Source of the DNA: Bacteroidota bacterium
GTDB lineage: Bacteria > Bacteroidota > Bacteroidia > NS11-12g > UBA9320
Direction: 5' to 3'
NCBI GenBank assembly: GCA_024638525.1
Contig: JAHEKB010000083.1
Span: forward strand, 1 to 8,529
DNA length: 8,529 nt
Shown here: positions 6,209 to 8,529 of the stretch, piece by piece
How the letters are laid out: every line of letters begins with the position of its first letter
Position numbering within the stretch: the stretch's first letter is position 1
The notes under the pieces: generated by a model
What the model saw: the letters and a program-made list of their open reading frames with translations, nothing else
What the model was told of the DNA's origin: nothing
Database searches by the model: none
Translations under genes and position numbers: made by a program

Positions 6209-6239
6209 CAAATGTAGCTTTTTACCCATTATTTTCAAA
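6209..6239 (-). promoter_or_regulatory. Strong Bacteroidota-type promoter of the rplM operon
   Basis: Read on the minus strand: TTTG (6239-6236), 19-bp spacer, TACATTTG (6216-6209). Both boxes match the primary sigma consensus of Bacteroidota (TTTG ... TAnnTTTG) with ideal spacing. The predicted start near 6203 leaves a leader of about 26 nt to the GTG, too short for a long ribosomal-protein leader RNA. A six-base inverted repeat, AATGGG/CCCATT (6200-6205 and 6225-6230), brackets the -7 box. Confidence 0.85.
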
Positions 6240-6263
6240 TAAATGAGATGAATTATTCAATAG

Positions 6264-6271
6264 TAATTTTG
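6264..6271 (+). promoter_or_regulatory. Candidate -7 box of the SRAP gene promoter
   Basis: TAATTTTG matches TAnnTTTG exactly and ends seven bases before the GTG start of the SRAP gene. The predicted transcription start falls about 0-2 bases from the start codon, which would make the mRNA nearly leaderless. No TTTG is found at the -33 position (about 6241-6244). Confidence 0.42.
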
Positions 6272-6278
6272 AGGCTCT

Positions 6279-7055
6279 GTGTGTGGCCGAATAATCATAA
6301 AAAAGAGCATCCAAATAGTGGAAGAGGAACTCAACCTTCAACCGCGTCAAGACCTATACAATTTCAGGGGATACAATATTGGTCCGGGCGGTATGGCACC
6401 AGTACTTGGAACGGAAAGAGAATTTAGAATGATGCGCTTTGGATTAACACCCTTTTGGTCCAAGAAAAATATGTTGTTGTTCAATGCTAGAAGCGAAGGA
6501 GATTACAATAAAGATAACGATCCCACCTATATGGGAAATAAAGGGATTTACAATAAGCCAGCCTTCAGGGGTCCAATCAGAAACAAGAGATGCATCGTCT
6601 TTGTGAATGGATTTTTAGAAGGACCTGAAAAGGAGAAATTATCCAAACCCTATTATGTCTTTGACCAGGAAAAAGAGTTCATGGGGCTGGCTGCCATACA
6701 CGATACATGGTTGAACAAAGAAACCGGAGAAGAAATTGAAGGCTTTGCCATCATAACTACTGTGCCTAATAAAGTCACAGCTCGAATTGGTCACCATCGA
6801 TCACCGGTAATTTTGAGAAATAGAGATTACTCCACCTGGCTCCAGGCAACACATTTAGACCAAATTTCGCCATTACTCGTACCCTATGGTTTGGATACTT
6901 TAAATGCATACCCTCTAGATCCAAGCATCAGATCGCCTCGTGTGGATGATGAAGAATTGTTGAAGCCGATTGGCCAAGCAGTGATTAAGCGAAACAAGGT
7001 AAAGTTCAAGACGGAATTTGATACTCATGGATTTGGGCGTAAAAAAAAGCTTTAA
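6279..7055 (+). CDS. SRAP-domain protein (YedK/HMCES family), abasic-site DNA-protein crosslinker
   Basis: 258 residues, one SRAP domain. The family covalently traps abasic sites in single-stranded DNA through Cys2, forming a thiazolidine link that shields the lesion. The protein begins MCGR, so Cys2 becomes the N-terminus once Met is removed; this fixes the GTG at 6279 as the true start. Other expected active-site residues are present: Asn69 in LFNARSE, Glu114 in NGFLEG (GFYEW in E. coli YedK, so Trp is replaced by Gly) and His172 in IGHHRSPVIL. The C-terminus is strongly basic (GRKKKL). It diverges from rplM across a 102-bp promoter region and converges on the GNAT gene, sharing the TTAA at its stop. 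It is not next to lexA or a polymerase gene, and no SOS box was recognised. Confidence 0.95.
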   Translation: MCGRIIIKKSIQIVEEELNLQPRQDLYNFRGYNIGPGGMAPVLGTEREFRMMRFGLTPFWSKKNMLLFNARSEGDYNKDNDPTYMGNKGIYNKPAFRGPIRNKRCIVFVNGFLEGPEKEKLSKPYYVFDQEKEFMGLAAIHDTWLNKETGEEIEGFAIITTVPNKVTARIGHHRSPVILRNRDYSTWLQATHLDQISPLLVPYGLDTLNAYPLDPSIRSPRVDDEELLKPIGQAVIKRNKVKFKTEFDTHGFGRKKKL

Positions 7056-7555
7056 CTCAGGAATAGCTGCCAATAGCCGACGTCAATCCACTTCCCAAAC
7101 TTGAAACCCACTTCTCTGAGGGTTCCTTGAAACTCGTATCCTAATTTTTCATGAAGCCCTATGCTGGCTTTATTTGGTAGGGCAATTCCACCCAATACTC
7201 TTTTAATTGGATAGGTTTTAAGTCTTTGAATTAAGGCAGTATAGAGCAGTTTGCCATAGGATTGCCCCAAGTGCTTCGGCGCAACATAAATAGAACTTTC
7301 GCAAGTTTGATCGTATGCTTTACGGCCTTTCCATCTGTCGGCGTAGGCATAGGCAATTACGGTTTGATCCAGTTCTAAGACCAAGAATGGATAATTCTGA
7401 AGCACGGTAGTTATCCTAGCCGACATTTCATTTTGGTCAATGGAATCTGTTTCAAAGGTAATAACGGTATTGTTGATGTAGTGATTGTAGATCTCAGCCA
7501 CGGCTGCTGCATCCTTGGCTGTTGCTGTCCGTATTTCAGTTTTTGGACTATTCAC
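7052..7555 (-). CDS. GNAT acetyltransferase, phosphinothricin/methionine-sulfoximine acetyltransferase-like
   Basis: 167 residues. It resembles the Pat/YncA (MnaT) branch of GNAT enzymes, which N-acetylate small amino-acid analogues using acetyl-CoA. Visible landmarks are EIYNHYINNTVITFET (21-36), the EM..RI helix start (43-48), AYAYADRWKGRKAY (68-81), ESSIYVAP (86-93), and the C-terminal signature GGIALPNKASIGLHEKLGY (122-140) with VGFKFGKWIDVGYWQ (149-163). The acetyl-CoA loop reads HLGQSYGK instead of the usual QGRGxG: the middle Gly is Ser99 and the leading Gln/Arg is Leu. The start is GTG, overlapping the last eight bases of the ferredoxin gene, so it is probably coupled. Its TAA overlaps the SRAP stop on the other strand. 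Natural substrate unknown; resistance to phosphinothricin should not be assumed. Confidence 0.93.
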   Translation of the reverse strand: MNSPKTEIRTATAKDAAAVAEIYNHYINNTVITFETDSIDQNEMSARITTVLQNYPFLVLELDQTVIAYAYADRWKGRKAYDQTCESSIYVAPKHLGQSYGKLLYTALIQRLKTYPIKRVLGGIALPNKASIGLHEKLGYEFQGTLREVGFKFGKWIDVGYWQLFLS

Positions 7556-7883
7556 CGGTCAATTCACCAAGTTCAACTTCAATGCCATCAATGGCTGTGC
7601 TTATGGGAATCTGACAAGCCAGACGGCTACCTTCAACCTCCAGAACAAATGCCTCATCTAGCATGTCTTCCTCAGCACCACTCATTTCAGGGAGAGAATG
7701 GTCACTCTTGATTAAAACGTTACAGGTTGCACACATGGCCATTCCTCCACAAGTAGCTTTAATCTGGATTTCGTTCGCCCTGATTGCGTCCATTAAATTG
7801 AACCCCATGTCGGTTGGAGCTTCTATGTTATGGACTTGACCTTCGAGATCAGTGAGCTTTATGCTGATAAGGTTTTTCACCAC
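7548..7883 (-). CDS. Adrenodoxin-type [2Fe-2S] ferredoxin
   Basis: 111 residues, a soluble electron carrier. Four Cys ligands follow the adrenodoxin/Isc-ferredoxin pattern: Cys45, Cys51 and Cys54 in CGGMAMCATC and Cys90 in SRLACQIP. The EMSGAEEDMLDEA segment (66-78) is the acidic helix that in this family meets redox partners. In other bacteria such ferredoxins serve Fe-S cluster assembly or cytochrome P450s; no isc/suf or P450 gene is visible here, so the role is open. The start is one of two consecutive GTG codons (7883 or 7880); no ATG is available. It follows the murQ stop by 33 bases and overlaps the GNAT start by eight, indicating one transcription unit. Confidence 0.95.
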   Translation of the reverse strand: MVKNLISIKLTDLEGQVHNIEAPTDMGFNLMDAIRANEIQIKATCGGMAMCATCNVLIKSDHSLPEMSGAEEDMLDEAFVLEVEGSRLACQIPISTAIDGIEVELGELTGE

Positions 7884-7916
7884 GGCGAATAAAGAGATTT
7901 CAATGAAGAAAAGAAA

Positions 7917-8529
7917 CTAGGAGTGGTATTTGTCGATTGCGGCCCTCACGCTGCCTTCTTCCAACAGAAGAGCTTTTGCTTTATCCATCGCAAGGCCGGT
8001 TGCTTCTGCCACCATTCTACTACCGCGATTTACAAGTTTCTTATTGCTCAATTGCATATCGACCATTTTATTTCCAACTACTCTGCCCAGTTTTATCATG
8101 ACCGAGGTTGTGATCATGTTTAGAACCATTTTTTGAGCTGTACCGGCTTTCATTCGGGTGCTACCGGTGACAAATTCCGGACCAACTATTACTTCAATTG
8201 CACAATCTGCAACGGTTGCCATAGGGCTTTGGACGTTGCAGCAAATGGCCGCGGTGCTTATTCCATGTTCTTTGCATTTTTCCAATGCTCCAACCACATA
8301 AGGAGCACTGCCGGACGCACTGATGCCAACGACAATATCTCCAGTATCACATTTATGCTCTTGTAGATCCTTCCATCCTTGATTCTTATCATCTTCAGCA
8401 AATTCCACGGCTTTTCGAATGGCTGAATCTCCACCTGCTATTAATCCAACTACCCATCCGTGCGGAACTCCGAAAGTGGGGGGACATTCACTGGCATCCA
8501 CTATACCTAATCGACCCGACGTACCACTT
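7917..8529 (-). CDS. murQ: N-acetylmuramic acid 6-phosphate etherase (5' end outside window)
   Basis: The visible 203 residues are the C-terminal three quarters of MurQ, a SIS-domain enzyme that cleaves the lactyl ether of MurNAc-6-phosphate to GlcNAc-6-phosphate and D-lactate in cell-wall recycling. The frame is open to the edge; its first residues are SGTSGRLGIVDASECPPTFG, so a GTG at 8501 (Val of VDASE) is internal, not the start. The Glu of DASE and the Glu of VEFAED match E. coli Glu83 and Glu114, the two proposed catalytic acids/bases. GISASGSAPYV, the VTGSTRMKAGTAQKMVLNM signature and VGNKMVDMQLSN follow. It ends about 30 residues before the E. coli protein, which I take as normal for the Bacteroidota form. 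It is upstream of the ferredoxin gene in an apparent operon; no MurP or sugar transporter is visible. Confidence 0.96.
   Translation of the reverse strand, partial: SGTSGRLGIVDASECPPTFGVPHGWVVGLIAGGDSAIRKAVEFAEDDKNQGWKDLQEHKCDTGDIVVGISASGSAPYVVGALEKCKEHGISTAAICCNVQSPMATVADCAIEVIVGPEFVTGSTRMKAGTAQKMVLNMITTSVMIKLGRVVGNKMVDMQLSNKKLVNRGSRMVAEATGLAMDKAKALLLEEGSVRAAIDKYHS

Noticed and set aside
8499..8501. GTG as the start of the etherase gene
   Set aside because: The frame stays open to the window edge and the upstream residues SGTSGRLGI are conserved MurQ sequence, so the gene begins outside the window.
1..8529. CRISPR arrays, tRNA or rRNA genes, insertion sequences, prophage or attachment sites
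   Set aside because: No regularly spaced repeats, RNA-gene signatures, transposase or integrase frames, or flanking target duplications were seen on either strand.

Overview
The window looks like ordinary chromosomal DNA from a member of the Bacteroidota, probably Cytophagales-like; the exact lineage cannot be read from it. Three things support this. The gene order rplM-rpsI-rpsB-tsf is typical of that phylum. There is a textbook Bacteroidota promoter, TTTG-N19-TACATTTG, upstream of rplM. Clear Shine-Dalgarno sequences are almost absent. Protein sequence styles (S2, EF-Ts, UMP kinase, dCTP deaminase, MurQ) fit the same phylum. Both ends of the window cut genes.

Layout, left to right. (1) Positions 1-1021, minus strand: a two-gene unit of a Sfp-type 4'-phosphopantetheinyl transferase followed, after one base, by a short-chain dehydrogenase cut by the left edge at its catalytic Ser. 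(2) 1027-2439, plus strand, diverging from the first unit by only five bases: a seven-bladed WD40 protein and dCTP deaminase (dcd), nine bases apart. (3) 2440-2893: 454 bp without a recognisable gene, carrying several small inverted repeats, between convergent dcd and pyrH. (4) 2894-6176, minus strand: the operon rplM-rpsI-rpsB-tsf ending in a strong intrinsic terminator, followed by a separately promoted pyrH. (5) 6177-6278: a compact divergent promoter region. (6) 6279-7055, plus strand: an SRAP-domain (YedK/HMCES-type) protein that protects abasic sites. (7) 7052-8529, minus strand: murQ (cut by the right edge), an adrenodoxin-type [2Fe-2S] ferredoxin and a GNAT acetyltransferase, closely spaced or overlapping.

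The genes serve translation (L13, S9, S2, EF-Ts), pyrimidine nucleotide supply (PyrH, Dcd), carrier-protein activation (PPTase), DNA damage protection (SRAP) and cell-wall recycling (MurQ). I do not see a convincing new multi-gene system. The best leads are small-scale: the 5-bp divergent PPTase/WD40 junction with promoters forced into the opposing genes, the WD40-dcd pairing, the structured 454-bp gap, the high share of GTG/TTG starts (6 of 12 visible), a possible leaderless SRAP transcript, and an inverted repeat wrapped around the rplM -7 box.
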